The translations under genes and the position numbers were made by a program. Below, one piece after another: positions 17,305 to 26,647 of a stretch of 64,000 nt of DNA; position 1 is the stretch's first letter; each line of letters begins with the position of its first letter. This stretch comes from UBA4582 sp047630175 (GTDB taxonomy: Bacteria; Pseudomonadota; Gammaproteobacteria; Pseudomonadales; Azotimanducaceae): NCBI GenBank assembly GCA_047630175.1, contig JBLHVI010000008.1:34621-98620 (forward strand). The letters are read 5' to 3'. The notes under the pieces were generated by a model. That model saw nothing but the letters and a program-made list of their open reading frames with translations, made no database searches and was not told the DNA's origin.

Positions 17305-18099
17305 TTATTGCGCGTAGGTAGAGCCACCGTCACAGGTAATGACCTCGCCCACGGTATAAGCACCGGCGCGAGAGCTCAGAAAAATTGCCAAGCCAGCAAT
17401 ATCTTCTAACGTACCCACTCTGCCGCGAGGATTGTTTTTACCGACGGCGCTCCAGTCGATATCCGTATCGCCACCACCGCCGACGCCTGTACTTAACATC
17501 CATGTAGGAAAGGGGCCAGGTGCAATGGCATTGCAGATAATGTGTTCGCGAGTAAGGTGTGCGGCAAGCACCCGTGTGAGGTGATGTACAGCAGCTTTCG
17601 ATGGTCCATAAGAGAACGTGTCGAAGGCTGGCATTTTGATACCGTCAACAGAGCCGATATTAATCACTCGCGCTGGGTCCTCGGCATTTGCTGATTGACG
17701 TAGCAGCGGCAGCAGCTTCTGAGTCAGAAAAAACACGCCTTTGACGTTAGTATCCATCACCTTGTCCCAGCCATTTTCTGGAAAATCATCAAGGCTGGCG
17801 CCCCATGAGACGCCGGCATTGTTAACGAGGATATCCAGCTGTGATTCTCTACTGGCCAAGTCTGCTGCAAAGGCGGTGATGCTGGGCACTTCAGCGAGGT
17901 TAGCTGGCATAGAGATACATTCACCCCCGTAAGTCTTCATCAAGCGGGCGGCGGTAGCATCGCACACATCTTTTTTGCGAGAGCTGATATAGACCTTGGC
18001 GCCGTGGGCTAAAAAGCCTGCGGCAATCATTTCTCCGATGCCTCTTGAGCCGCCGGTCACTAAGGCTATTTTACCTTTGATTGAGAACAGGTCTTGCAT
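17305..18099 (-). CDS. SDR oxidoreductase, RhlG-like
   Basis: Classical SDR of 264 residues with TGGSRGIG (cofactor), LVNNAGVSWGA, INIGSVDG, catalytic YGPSKAA and the C-terminal ITCDGGSTYAQ. The N-terminal LFSIKGKIALVTGGSRGIGEMIA and the NAIAPGPFPTWML segment resemble RhlG, a beta-ketoacyl reductase-like SDR known in Pseudomonas. No rhamnolipid genes are present here, so the substrate is open. It lies just downstream of the thiamine operon on the same strand, with 81 bases between, and might be read through from it. Confidence 0.88.
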   Translation of the reverse strand: MQDLFSIKGKIALVTGGSRGIGEMIAAGFLAHGAKVYISSRKKDVCDATAARLMKTYGGECISMPANLAEVPSITAFAADLASRESQLDILVNNAGVSWGASLDDFPENGWDKVMDTNVKGVFFLTQKLLPLLRQSANAEDPARVINIGSVDGIKMPAFDTFSYGPSKAAVHHLTRVLAAHLTREHIICNAIAPGPFPTWMLSTGVGGGGDTDIDWSAVGKNNPRGRVGTLEDIAGLAIFLSSRAGAYTVGEVITCDGGSTYAQ

Positions 18100-18180
18100 A
18101 AGCTCATACTCGTTGATGGGAAGGCCCCATTAAATCAAACGAGCCAAGCAGTTGCACGCCTAGCAGGTTATTCCTGTTAG

Positions 18181-18792
18181 CTAATCTGTCAGTACAGCAT
18201 GTTGCTGGTGATACCGCTGTTGCCAACGATACCAGCCGAAGAAAATGATGATGATGTAAACCGCGAACAGCAGTGAAGTAAAGTACAGTGCCCGGTCTAG
18301 GTAGAGATAGATAGACAGGCTGTCTATCAATAGCCAGTAGGCCCAGTTTTCCAGCACCTTGCGGGTCACCATATAGGTGGTAACAACACTGGCCCAGGTA
18401 GTAAATGCATCCAGATAAGGTGACTGTGCGTCTGTATAACGTTCCAGCAGAAAGCCAGACAGTGCGCTGAGGCCGGCTACGGCGAGTATGACCAAGGCAT
18501 GCCTTGACCAAGGCCATGTTTGTATAGACGTTGGCGCCTGACCGTCATTCGGTTGGCGCCACTGGTACCAGCCATACACGGCCATACCCAGATAGTACAC
18601 TTGCAACACTGACTCCATGTAGAGCTTCACCTGCCAGAACAACACCAAAAATATCATTGTTGAAGCGAACGCTGCATACCAGCAGCGAGGGTCTTCCCGC
18701 ACTGCCAGTAACAGGTAGGCGACCGCAAGCAATACAGCGACTAACTCTAGGCCGCTGCTTTGTGCTAACTGGTCAAGAAAGATCTGTAACAT
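18181..18792 (-). CDS. pnuT: PnuC-family transporter, likely thiamine transporter PnuT
   Basis: Inner-membrane vitamin transporter of 203 residues. PnuC features: the WYQWRQ segment after helix 3 and the C-terminal LENWAYWLLIDSLSIYLYL, which resembles the family substrate-binding helix. PnuC members move nicotinamide riboside, but those controlled by TPP riboswitches (PnuT) take up thiamine. Here it is the last gene of a riboswitch-led operon with a TonB receptor and a YkoF domain, so the thiamine assignment is an inference from context. AAGGA precedes ATG 18792, 11 bases after the YkoF stop. Confidence 0.88.
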   Translation of the reverse strand: MLQIFLDQLAQSSGLELVAVLLAVAYLLLAVREDPRCWYAAFASTMIFLVLFWQVKLYMESVLQVYYLGMAVYGWYQWRQPNDGQAPTSIQTWPWSRHALVILAVAGLSALSGFLLERYTDAQSPYLDAFTTWASVVTTYMVTRKVLENWAYWLLIDSLSIYLYLDRALYFTSLLFAVYIIIIFFGWYRWQQRYHQQHAVLTD

Positions 18793-18803
18793 CTATAGAT
18801 CCT

Positions 18804-19115
18804 TTATAGATCCTTGAGGCCTTGCAAATCACCCGCGAGGAACTTAATCACAAAAACGCCCTTGCCAAAGGTTTCCCAGCTGGCACGAATCTCAATCTTA
18901 AGGAGATCCATAAGTGTATCAAAATCGCCGATTAACTGGGTGCTCAGGTCATTACGTAACACAGTGACTCCCGGATAGGCGCTGATGCGTGTGATAAAAT
19001 CCGCCACCGCGGGCATGTAGTCATCGCTTAGAGGATACAGGCTGATATCGATAGAGGACTGCATGGCTTCATCCAACTTGTTGTCGCTTGTTTGCGTCTC
19101 TTCAGCGTTGGTCAC
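18804..19115 (-). CDS. YkoF-like thiamine/HMP-binding protein (single domain)
   Basis: A 103-residue protein with one YkoF-like domain: ISLYPLSDDYMPAVADFI, GVTVLRNDLSTQLIGDFDTLM, then a C-terminal strand (VFVIKFLAG). YkoF of Bacillus has two such units and binds thiamine or its pyrimidine precursor; this version has one. No signal peptide is visible, so it is cytosolic. GTG at 19115 overlaps the receptor stop (GTGA), so it is coupled to the receptor and sits between it and PnuT. The role in substrate handling is inferred. Confidence 0.8.
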   Translation of the reverse strand: MTNAEETQTSDNKLDEAMQSSIDISLYPLSDDYMPAVADFITRISAYPGVTVLRNDLSTQLIGDFDTLMDLLKIEIRASWETFGKGVFVIKFLAGDLQGLKDL

Positions 19116-21283
19116 AACGTGTATTCAGCACTGAGGCCAATCATGCGGGGCTCACCAAATTGCACATAAGGCTCTGTGGTGTACCCATTTGCGGGATTGT
19201 TCCCAAAGCTGCCAAAACCACGAATCGTATAATCCTTATTGGTTAAATTACGGCCCCATAAGCGTAGTTGCCAGTCTGGCTGGACGTAGCTGATATTGGC
19301 GTTCAACAGTGCCAAGCTGGTACTTCTGAGTTCGTGCCGGTCAGAAAAGAAGAAATCGTCTTTGCCATCGACAGACAGGTCAGATTGCCAATTGCCTAGT
19401 CGCCACTGCCCTCCATAGCTGTAGGTGTATCGTGGGGCTTGAGCCTGGTCACGGCCGGCAAGATCGACACCCGCCTCGTTGATGAACTCATCAAAGCGGG
19501 CTCGCAATAAACCGACATTGGCATAAAGGGTCAGCGTGTCTAGGGCCAACCATTGGGTTTCAAGCTCGATGCCCCGATTAGTACCCTCGGCGGCATTACC
19601 TAAGTATTCAATAAACTCCGTACTACCGTTAGGTCGAGCCCTTAACAGGGAACTTTTAACCTGCTGGTCGCGACGTTGGTCATAGAAAACGGCACCGCGC
19701 AATGTTAATCGATCGTCCATCAGGTTGAGTTTAGCGCCGAGTTCAAGCTCTAGCAGAGATTCTGAAGAAAATTCTCTCAGGTCAGCGTCCAACGAGCCGT
19801 CCGTATTAAAACCGCCGGCTTTGTAACCTCGTGACAATGACACGTAATACATCTGCCCAGCTTGCGGGGTGTATTGGAGTGCCAGACGGCCGCCCCAAAG
19901 TGTCTCGTCAGGGTCGAATTGCACGTCTCGTGAATCGCTGTAGTTAGCTGTACGCCGCTCTATTCGTAAGCCTGTACTCCAGTTCCACTGTGACGTTAGT
20001 GCTGTGTCTAGTTGGGTAAACAACGCCAGGTTCGTGAAATCAAAGTCGCTGCGGAAATCACTGTCAAAGGTATAAGTACGCTGCAACTCTTCATCTGTTT
20101 TTAAGCTGTAGATGCCGACAATCCAGTCAGTCTCTAGGCCAGCTACCAGTAAAGGTTCATTGGAAATCAGGCGCGCTTCGAGGCTTGCGGTATCGCGTTG
20201 TCTCTCATAGTTGTCAAAAGACGAGTACTCGTCAGGATGAAAGCCTAAAAAGCTCCAGTCTTCATCGAAACCATATTCGCTGTCAGTATTGGCGACGCTG
20301 GCGATAACCTGCAGGTCCATTGTCTTGCCATACCAAGTGGTGTCAGAGGCGATGGATGTAGATTCCTGACGATCAAAGCCGGGTTGGTCTGACTGGGTGA
20401 CCCGTGTGTTGTCAAACGTAAAGGCATCGTAACCGTTATCAACGTCCGTGTTGGCTAGCGTTAACACGGTCTGCCATGCGGTGTCGGCGTCTGCATCCGA
20501 CACCATTTTCAGTTTGCCGCGCAGGCTGGTCTCATCGCGGCGATTAACATCATCACGGTTTAGAAAACGGTTGCTGTAAAAACCATCACTCTCGTGCTTT
20601 TCTGCCGCCAGACGAAAGCTCGTGTTGTCGGTCAATGGACCTGTTGTGGTAAAGCCCAGCGTGCTGTGACCATAGTCGCCGACTGTTGCTCTGATGTTGG
20701 CGCCGAAGTCTGGCTCGGGGTCGTTGGTTGTAATGTTTATCAGACCAGCCAATGCGTTGGCGCCATAGCGGGTGCCCTGTGGTCCCCTAAGTACGTCAAT
20801 TTGTTTGACGTCCATGAGCGTTGCTACAGAGCCGATGCCACTGAAATCAACGTTGTCTATCAGCAGTCCTACGGACGGATTGATCGGATCGACAAACTGA
20901 CTGCGTTCACCAATTCCGCGTATCTGAAAGAAGCGGCTACGCCCAGTACCCCCCGCAAAATTAAAGTTGGGAATGCGCGCGATCACTTCTTCAAAGTGTT
21001 GGGCGCCACGGGCCGCGATGACATCGGCGGAAATAATGCTGATGCTAGAGGGCGCTACGGCCTCATTGATGTCGCGAAAGTCAGCAACCACGATAACTTC
21101 TTCAAGGCTGGCGGCGTTAACCATTGCCGAGCCCATGCCGAGCATTAACGTCATCGCGATCAATAAAGAGAATAGACGGGTTACAGGCGAGGTTCGGATC
21201 AGCTTGGTTGCTTGTCGACCATATCTAGCGGGACGACCGATCAGGAGGTTTGGCGAATTAAAAATTGCAGTATTAGTGAGCAT
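19112..21283 (-). CDS. TonB-dependent receptor, likely for thiamine
   Basis: Outer-membrane receptor of 723 residues: signal region (FSLLIAMTLMLGMGSAMVNA), TonB box LEEVIVV, plug domain (SISIISADVIAARGAQHFEEVI, FQIRGIGERSQF, DVLRGPQGTRYGANALAGLI), and a beta-barrel ending in an aromatic-poor EYTL. ATG 21283 has GGAGAG upstream; an in-frame start at 21331 would put the riboswitch edge inside the gene. A TPP riboswitch lies just before it, and YkoF and PnuT follow, matching the thiamine-receptor operons described by comparative genomics. Substrate is inferred from this control. Confidence 0.9.
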   Translation of the reverse strand: MLTNTAIFNSPNLLIGRPARYGRQATKLIRTSPVTRLFSLLIAMTLMLGMGSAMVNAASLEEVIVVADFRDINEAVAPSSISIISADVIAARGAQHFEEVIARIPNFNFAGGTGRSRFFQIRGIGERSQFVDPINPSVGLLIDNVDFSGIGSVATLMDVKQIDVLRGPQGTRYGANALAGLINITTNDPEPDFGANIRATVGDYGHSTLGFTTTGPLTDNTSFRLAAEKHESDGFYSNRFLNRDDVNRRDETSLRGKLKMVSDADADTAWQTVLTLANTDVDNGYDAFTFDNTRVTQSDQPGFDRQESTSIASDTTWYGKTMDLQVIASVANTDSEYGFDEDWSFLGFHPDEYSSFDNYERQRDTASLEARLISNEPLLVAGLETDWIVGIYSLKTDEELQRTYTFDSDFRSDFDFTNLALFTQLDTALTSQWNWSTGLRIERRTANYSDSRDVQFDPDETLWGGRLALQYTPQAGQMYYVSLSRGYKAGGFNTDGSLDADLREFSSESLLELELGAKLNLMDDRLTLRGAVFYDQRRDQQVKSSLLRARPNGSTEFIEYLGNAAEGTNRGIELETQWLALDTLTLYANVGLLRARFDEFINEAGVDLAGRDQAQAPRYTYSYGGQWRLGNWQSDLSVDGKDDFFFSDRHELRSTSLALLNANISYVQPDWQLRLWGRNLTNKDYTIRGFGSFGNNPANGYTTEPYVQFGEPRMIGLSAEYTL

Positions 21284-21340
21284 GAGTCTCTCCAAATTGA
21301 TTAAAAGAGACCCGGTATCAGGACGTGGCAAAGAGCTATT

Positions 21341-21429
21341 TCTCCTTTTCCTACGCCGGTATTAACCGGATCAGGTTCTAGGGTTTTCCGCGGTGCACGG
21401 ACTCTCAGGCAATTAGCCACCCCTAAGGA
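21341..21429 (-). ncRNA. TPP riboswitch (THI element)
   Basis: Read on the minus strand, the sequence holds the hallmark THI-box blocks in order: AGGGGTGGC, CTGAGAGTCC, AACCCTAGAACCTGATCCGG, TTAATACCGGCGTAGG. These match the conserved CUGAGA and ACCUGAUC/AAUACCRGCG motifs that bind thiamine pyrophosphate. It precedes the TonB receptor, so the whole uptake operon should be turned down when TPP is ample. The distance to the receptor ATG (about 58 bases) leaves room for a Shine-Dalgarno-sequestering or terminator hairpin; I cannot tell which. Confidence 0.95.
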
Positions 21430-21521
21430 ACAATTAACAGTATACGTGATATTGATTCTGTTGTGTGAAATATAAAAAGGCTTTGCAGTGGTGATCGTTA
21501 GTTTTAGGCGGTGTCTAGCAA

Positions 21522-21548
21522 GTGATGCTTTGTGCCGATTAGCATCAC
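21522..21548 (-). terminator. Hairpin at the 3' end of threonine synthase
   Basis: GTGATGC (21522-21528) and GCATCAC (21542-21548) are perfect 7-base arms that cover the threonine synthase stop. There is no U-tract after the hairpin on the minus strand, so it may only be an mRNA-end structure that separates this gene from the riboswitch operon. Confidence 0.4.
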
Positions 21549-22786
21549 CTAACGAGGTCGTTGTAGTTGATTGGTTGGGTGCAATCTAGGCGATTATTTA
21601 TATGTGGCATCGGATACTTTAGGCCGGTCGCGCAATTGAATAACAGCACCCGCTCGTGCTTGTCGATTCTGCCGCTTTGGATTTCCTGTGCGAGTGCTGC
21701 CGCGGTAGCCGCACCTTCGGGGCACAACAGAAAGCCTTCTTGCTGGGCAATACGTGCTTGCATGTCGAGAATGGCATCATCATCAACGGCGCAGGCGAAG
21801 CCCTTACTGTCGCGCACAGCCTTGAGTATCAAAAAATCGCCGATTGCCGCTGGTACACGAATTCCCGCAGCTTGAGTGTGGGCATCTGGCCAGAGCGTAG
21901 CGTGGCTTAGGCCTTCATCAAAAGCTTTAACAATGGGTGCGCAGCCGCTGGCTTGAACCGCAACCATACGTGGTCGCTGGCTACCGATCCAGCCGATAGC
22001 CTCTAATTCATCGAAGGCTTTCCACATACCAATTAAACCCGTGCCACCACCGGTGGGGTAAAGAATGACATCGGGCAATTGCCAGCCGAGTTGCTCGGCC
22101 AACTCCAGGCCCATAGTTTTTTTGCCCTCGATACGATAGGGCTCTTTCAGCGTTGAGACATCAAACCACGCCATGCTGGCTTTGCCCTCGCCGACGATCT
22201 TGCCGCAATCATTGATCAGGCCGTTGACCTGCCAGACCCGCGCGCCCTGAAAAGCAATTTCGTTGACGTTCACTTCAGGCGTATCGTCTGGACAAAAGAC
22301 AAAGGTGTCAATGCCCGCGCGGCTGCAGTAAGCCGCCAGTGCCGCGCCGGCATTGCCGTTAGTCGGCATTGCCATGCGTTTCACGCCTAGCTCTTTAGCC
22401 ATCGATACTGCCAGCGCGACCCCTCGCGCCTTAAACGACCCCGTCGGAAGACGACCCTCGTCTTTAACGAGTACCGACGGCATATCGAGCAATGTTTGCA
22501 AGTAGGTCGAGGGTAGAATGGGGGTCATTACTTCCCCGAGGCGAACGATATTACTGGCCTTGCGAACCGGCAAAAATTCTCGATAACGCCAAAATTCTGG
22601 TGCGCGACAAGCAAGGTCCTGTTTGCTGAGTGCATTGCCCAGAGCTTTAAGGTCGTAGCGCACCAGCAGCGGCATGCCTGCTTCTGACAGGTTGTGCAAT
22701 TCATCGCAGGGGTAGTGTTTGCCGGTGGCACTACATTCCAGATGCGTAACGTATGTTGGCGTTTCGTTGTCCTGCATATTATTCAT
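21545..22786 (-). CDS. thrC: Threonine synthase
   Basis: Pyridoxal-phosphate enzyme (fold type II) converting O-phosphohomoserine to threonine, 413 residues. The Lys that binds PLP lies in DEGRLPTGSFKARG; the phosphate loop is PTGGGTGLIGMW; the N-terminus has the short CSATGKHYPCDELH Cys pair seen in the plant-like/class I threonine synthases. Length is normal for that class. It stands alone, without hom or thrB nearby. A few related enzymes (diaminopropionate lyase, cysteate synthase) look similar, so identity is strong but not absolute. Confidence 0.9.
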   Translation of the reverse strand: MNNMQDNETPTYVTHLECSATGKHYPCDELHNLSEAGMPLLVRYDLKALGNALSKQDLACRAPEFWRYREFLPVRKASNIVRLGEVMTPILPSTYLQTLLDMPSVLVKDEGRLPTGSFKARGVALAVSMAKELGVKRMAMPTNGNAGAALAAYCSRAGIDTFVFCPDDTPEVNVNEIAFQGARVWQVNGLINDCGKIVGEGKASMAWFDVSTLKEPYRIEGKKTMGLELAEQLGWQLPDVILYPTGGGTGLIGMWKAFDELEAIGWIGSQRPRMVAVQASGCAPIVKAFDEGLSHATLWPDAHTQAAGIRVPAAIGDFLILKAVRDSKGFACAVDDDAILDMQARIAQQEGFLLCPEGAATAAALAQEIQSGRIDKHERVLLFNCATGLKYPMPHINNRLDCTQPINYNDLVR

Positions 22787-22876
22787 TTCTACCGCTCATG
22801 CATTGATTTATTAGTGACGAGTAATGTGCGCCGATGGGGATCAGTACGTTAAGTGCTCAGCGCTAGATTCTCACGG

Positions 22877-24097
22877 CTATGTTTCCACAGCAGGCGGCTC
22901 AAGATCACGCGTCGCGTGGATGAACATTAACAGGCTAGCTACCGTCAGTAGACTGGCGAGTAAAAACGCGGCGCCAGGAAAGTATATGGGCGCTGCCGCA
23001 GAGGTGAAATAGCTAAAGGTTTGCGTCATGACAATGGGGCTGACAATGGACGTCAAGCTAACCACGCTTGATAGACCGCCCTGCAACTCACCTTGCTGCG
23101 ACGCGCTGACTTGATTGGATGCAATGCCCTGCATCGCGGGCCCCGCAAGCGCGCCTAACGCGCCCGGAATCATCGCCAAATACATCATCCATGAAGCATT
23201 TGCTGCCGCATAGCCGCTGAACGCAACAATCGTGAACAGCATGCCTATAATCCCGGCCATGCGCAGGCCTGTACGGGGTAGCACCCAGCGAATTAAAAAG
23301 CCTTGTACCGCCACCATGCAAATGCCGATGAAGCCAAGAGAATAGCCTATCTCTCGGGGTGACCAGTCAAATTTTTCTATGGCAAAAAAGCTCCAGACAG
23401 AGGGCAGCACGTGATGCCCAAGGTTGTAGACGAAGCTCACGCCGATTATTCCCAGCACTATCGGGAAGGCTTTGAGTTGCAATAGTGTGCCTACTGGATT
23501 CGCGCGCGCCAGATTGAATGGCCGACGATGGTTTGGAGCGAGGGATTCCTGGAGTACCAGATAACCAAAGATCATATTAGCAAACGATAGAATGCCGGCA
23601 GCGAAAAACGGCATGCGTGCACCATACTCGCCAAGGAAGCCGCCGATCACCGGACCGATTATAAAACCCATACCAAACGCGGCGCCCATTAAGCCAAAAT
23701 TCTGCGCCCGCTTATCTTCTGGCGAGACATCGGCAATGTAAGCATTGCAGGTACTTAACGTCGCTGCGCCGATGCCTGAAATGATGCGCCCAATGAATAA
23801 TAAGGCCAAAGATGTTGTGACGCCCATAATCAGGTAATTCACACCGACCACAAAGAGGGAAAATAGTAGGACAGGTCGTCTACCAAATCGGTCTGACAGA
23901 TTGCCAATAATCGGCGAGCAGATAAATTGAGTGATGGCAAAGCAGAACATTAATAGGCCACCGAAGCGCGCCGAAGCAGACAGATCGCCGCCGGAGACTT
24001 CCATCAATAAGCCAGGAATCACAGGCATGATGATGCCAAAGCCAATAGAGTCCAGCAGCGCAGTGAGGAAAATAAAAAGCAGCGCATAGGAATTCAT
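22877..24097 (-). CDS. MFS efflux transporter, TetA/TCR-like
   Basis: Twelve-helix MFS protein of 406 residues. It begins MNSYALLFIFLTALLDSIGFGIIMPVIPGLL and has SPIIGNLSDRFGRRPVLL (motif A), GRIISGIGAATLSTCNAYIAD, and MGAAFGMGFIIGPVIGG (motif C of drug:H+ antiporters), which put it in the TetA-type DHA1 group. In environmental bacteria these are usually general drug or metabolite exporters rather than tetracycline resistance; no TetR gene sits beside it. Location is the inner membrane. Confidence 0.88.
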   Translation of the reverse strand: MNSYALLFIFLTALLDSIGFGIIMPVIPGLLMEVSGGDLSASARFGGLLMFCFAITQFICSPIIGNLSDRFGRRPVLLFSLFVVGVNYLIMGVTTSLALLFIGRIISGIGAATLSTCNAYIADVSPEDKRAQNFGLMGAAFGMGFIIGPVIGGFLGEYGARMPFFAAGILSFANMIFGYLVLQESLAPNHRRPFNLARANPVGTLLQLKAFPIVLGIIGVSFVYNLGHHVLPSVWSFFAIEKFDWSPREIGYSLGFIGICMVAVQGFLIRWVLPRTGLRMAGIIGMLFTIVAFSGYAAANASWMMYLAMIPGALGALAGPAMQGIASNQVSASQQGELQGGLSSVVSLTSIVSPIVMTQTFSYFTSAAAPIYFPGAAFLLASLLTVASLLMFIHATRDLEPPAVET

Positions 24098-24320
24098 GGA
24101 ATTGTGCCTCGGGTGTTTGTGCTGGGCGCTCGTCTAACCGGCATTTCTAATCTGGCGTACAGTGCCCTGTTGAAGCGTGATTCTAACGGCTCTTCACGGG
24201 TCTGGCGATGAAAGAATGCCATGGGTGTTGTGAACCTGCCAGCAGTGGACATGATGACCCGATGATTAATTTCGAGTAGCATGTCAGCCTTCAGGTAAAC
24301 AGGACAAGAGAACTGATCCC

Positions 24321-26492
24321 ATGGCACAAAGAATCACTGTTGGCAATTTAGCAATCGAAAAAGTATTGATGGACTTGGTGAACGATCAGATTATTCCCGG
24401 TACTGGGGTCACCTCGGAAGCCGTATGGCAGGGCTTGGAATCGATACTGGCGGACTTGGCGCCGCGGAACAAGGCGCTACTAGCTCAGCGCGACGATTTT
24501 CAGTCTCAAATTGACCAGTGGCACCAGACTCATGCGACTCAGCCTCATGACGCTGTGGCTTATGAAGCCTTTCTGCGTAGTATCGGTTATCTGCTCGACG
24601 AGGGCCCTGATTTCGAGATAGAAACTATTAATGTTGATCCAGAGATAGCGCTGCTTGCCGGTCCTCAATTAGTGGTACCGATTACCAATGCGCGGTTTGC
24701 TTTGAATGCTGCCAATGCCCGCTGGGGCAGTCTTTACGATGCGCTTTACGGCTCGGATGTCATCCCGGAAACCGATGGTGCCGATAAAGGCCGAGGTTAT
24801 AATCCGATTCGCGGCGCGCGCGTTATCGAATACGTCATGACCTTCCTGAACGCGCAGATGCCGCTACAGGATGCCCAATACCAAGAGGTTACCCAGTATC
24901 AGATCGCTGCAGATTCGTTGCAGGTGACGTTGGTCGATGGTCGCAAGGTAGGGCTAGTGGATCCGGCGCAGTTCGCGGGTTATGTAGGCAAGGCGAGCGA
25001 TCCCACAGGCATTTTGCTGAAGCACAATGGCTTACATCTTGAGATTCAGGTGGATCGCACCGACACCATTGGCGAGGATGATAAAGCCGGCGTTAAGGGC
25101 GTTTTGATGGAGTCTGCAATCTCCACAATTCAAGACTGCGAGGATTCGGTAGCCGCAGTGGATGCTGAGGACAAAGCCGTTGTCTATGGCAACTGGCTTG
25201 GGCTTATGAAAGGTGATCTGGCCGAGGAGTTCTCCAAAGGTGGTGTCACTGTTCGTCGTCAACTTAATCCTGACCGGGTTTATACCGCGCCAGACGGGAC
25301 TGATTTGGTGTTACACGGCCGCAGTTTATTGCTGGTGCGCAATGTTGGCCATCTGATGACTACCGACGCGGTGTTGTATCAGGGTGAGGAAATCCCTGAG
25401 GGTATCCTTGACGGGCTAATGACAAGTTTAGCGGCTATGCATGACCTGAAGTCCACTGGGCCAATTCGCAACTCGCGCTGCGGCAGTGTCTACATTGTAA
25501 AGCCTAAAATGCATGGTCCTGCGGAAGTGCAGTTCACTGTAGATTTGTTTGCGCGGATCGAGACCACTTTGGGCCTGCCGGTGAACACGTTGAAAGTGGG
25601 GATCATGGATGAGGAGCGGCGTACAACGCTAAATCTGAAGGAGTGCATCCGTGTCGCCCGGCAGCGCATCATTTTTATTAACACAGGATTTTTGGACCGT
25701 ACGGGCGATGAAATACATACCAGTATGGAAGCTGGCGCGATGGTTAAGAAAACCTTAATGAAGCAACAGCCATGGATTGCCGCGTATGAGGACTGGAATG
25801 TCGATGTCGGTTTGCAGGCAGGTCTGCAGGGTAAGGCGCAGATTGGCAAGGGTATGTGGGCTATGCCCGATGAAATGGCGGAGATGATGGTGGCCAAAGT
25901 GGGGCACCCGATGTCGGGAGCGAATACGGCTTGGGTGCCTTCGCCACTGGCGGCTTCTTTGCATGCCATGCATTATCATCAGGTTAACGTTTGGTCCCGC
26001 CAAGACGAGCTCAAGGCACGTGTGCGCGCCAGTTTAGACGGCTTGCTGACGATACCTGTGTTAGGTGGTACAAACCTGTCGAGCGAAGAAATACAACAGG
26101 AACTTGACAACAACGTTCAAGGAATTCTTGGCTATGTTGTACGCTGGATTGACCAAGGTGTTGGCTGCTCAAAAGTGCCAGATATCAATAATGTAGGTCT
26201 GATGGAAGACCGCGCAACGCTGCGGATTTCAAGTCAGCACATTGCGAACTGGCTGCGTCATGGCGTCTGCAGCGACACGCAAGTGATGGAGACCCTCAAA
26301 CGTATGGCAGCTGTGGTTGACCAGCAGAATAGTGGTGATGCCGTGTATCGTCCTATGGCGCCGAAGTTTGATCAAAGTGTCGCTTTTCAAGCGGCTTGCG
26401 ATCTTGTATTTAAAGGTGCGGAGCAACCTAACGGTTATACTGAGCCGGTATTGCACGCTCGCCGCCGTGAGGCCAAGCACTTATATGCATAG
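24321..26492 (+). CDS. glcB: Malate synthase G
   Basis: Cytosolic enzyme joining glyoxylate and acetyl-CoA into malate, 723 residues, the full length of isoform G. Family marks include the start RITVGNLAIEKVLMDLVNDQ, RRQLNPDRVYTAPDG, TLNLKECIRVARQRIIFINTGFLDRTGDEIHT with the active-site acidic residues, and PMSGANTAWVPSPLAA. It allows growth on two-carbon substrates through the glyoxylate cycle. Isocitrate lyase and glycolate oxidase genes are not in the window. The gene is read divergently from the MFS exporter and stands alone. Confidence 0.97.
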   Translation: MAQRITVGNLAIEKVLMDLVNDQIIPGTGVTSEAVWQGLESILADLAPRNKALLAQRDDFQSQIDQWHQTHATQPHDAVAYEAFLRSIGYLLDEGPDFEIETINVDPEIALLAGPQLVVPITNARFALNAANARWGSLYDALYGSDVIPETDGADKGRGYNPIRGARVIEYVMTFLNAQMPLQDAQYQEVTQYQIAADSLQVTLVDGRKVGLVDPAQFAGYVGKASDPTGILLKHNGLHLEIQVDRTDTIGEDDKAGVKGVLMESAISTIQDCEDSVAAVDAEDKAVVYGNWLGLMKGDLAEEFSKGGVTVRRQLNPDRVYTAPDGTDLVLHGRSLLLVRNVGHLMTTDAVLYQGEEIPEGILDGLMTSLAAMHDLKSTGPIRNSRCGSVYIVKPKMHGPAEVQFTVDLFARIETTLGLPVNTLKVGIMDEERRTTLNLKECIRVARQRIIFINTGFLDRTGDEIHTSMEAGAMVKKTLMKQQPWIAAYEDWNVDVGLQAGLQGKAQIGKGMWAMPDEMAEMMVAKVGHPMSGANTAWVPSPLAASLHAMHYHQVNVWSRQDELKARVRASLDGLLTIPVLGGTNLSSEEIQQELDNNVQGILGYVVRWIDQGVGCSKVPDINNVGLMEDRATLRISSQHIANWLRHGVCSDTQVMETLKRMAAVVDQQNSGDAVYRPMAPKFDQSVAFQAACDLVFKGAEQPNGYTEPVLHARRREAKHLYA

Positions 26493-26647
26493 CGCATATT
26501 TATGTTTGATTTGTTTAGTGGTCACCACCTGCCGGCTGAAATGGGCACCTTTGGTACCTGCCGCAAGTTTGCGATTTGCATGGGTTAAGCGTGCTCCATG
26601 CTAGGAACGTTTTTTAGGGCAACGGTTGAGCGTCGGGTAAAGATATC

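Noticed and set aside
18104..18517. A 137-codon minus-strand frame inside pnuT
   Set aside because: Same strand but shifted from the clear PnuC frame; it has no membrane pattern of its own.
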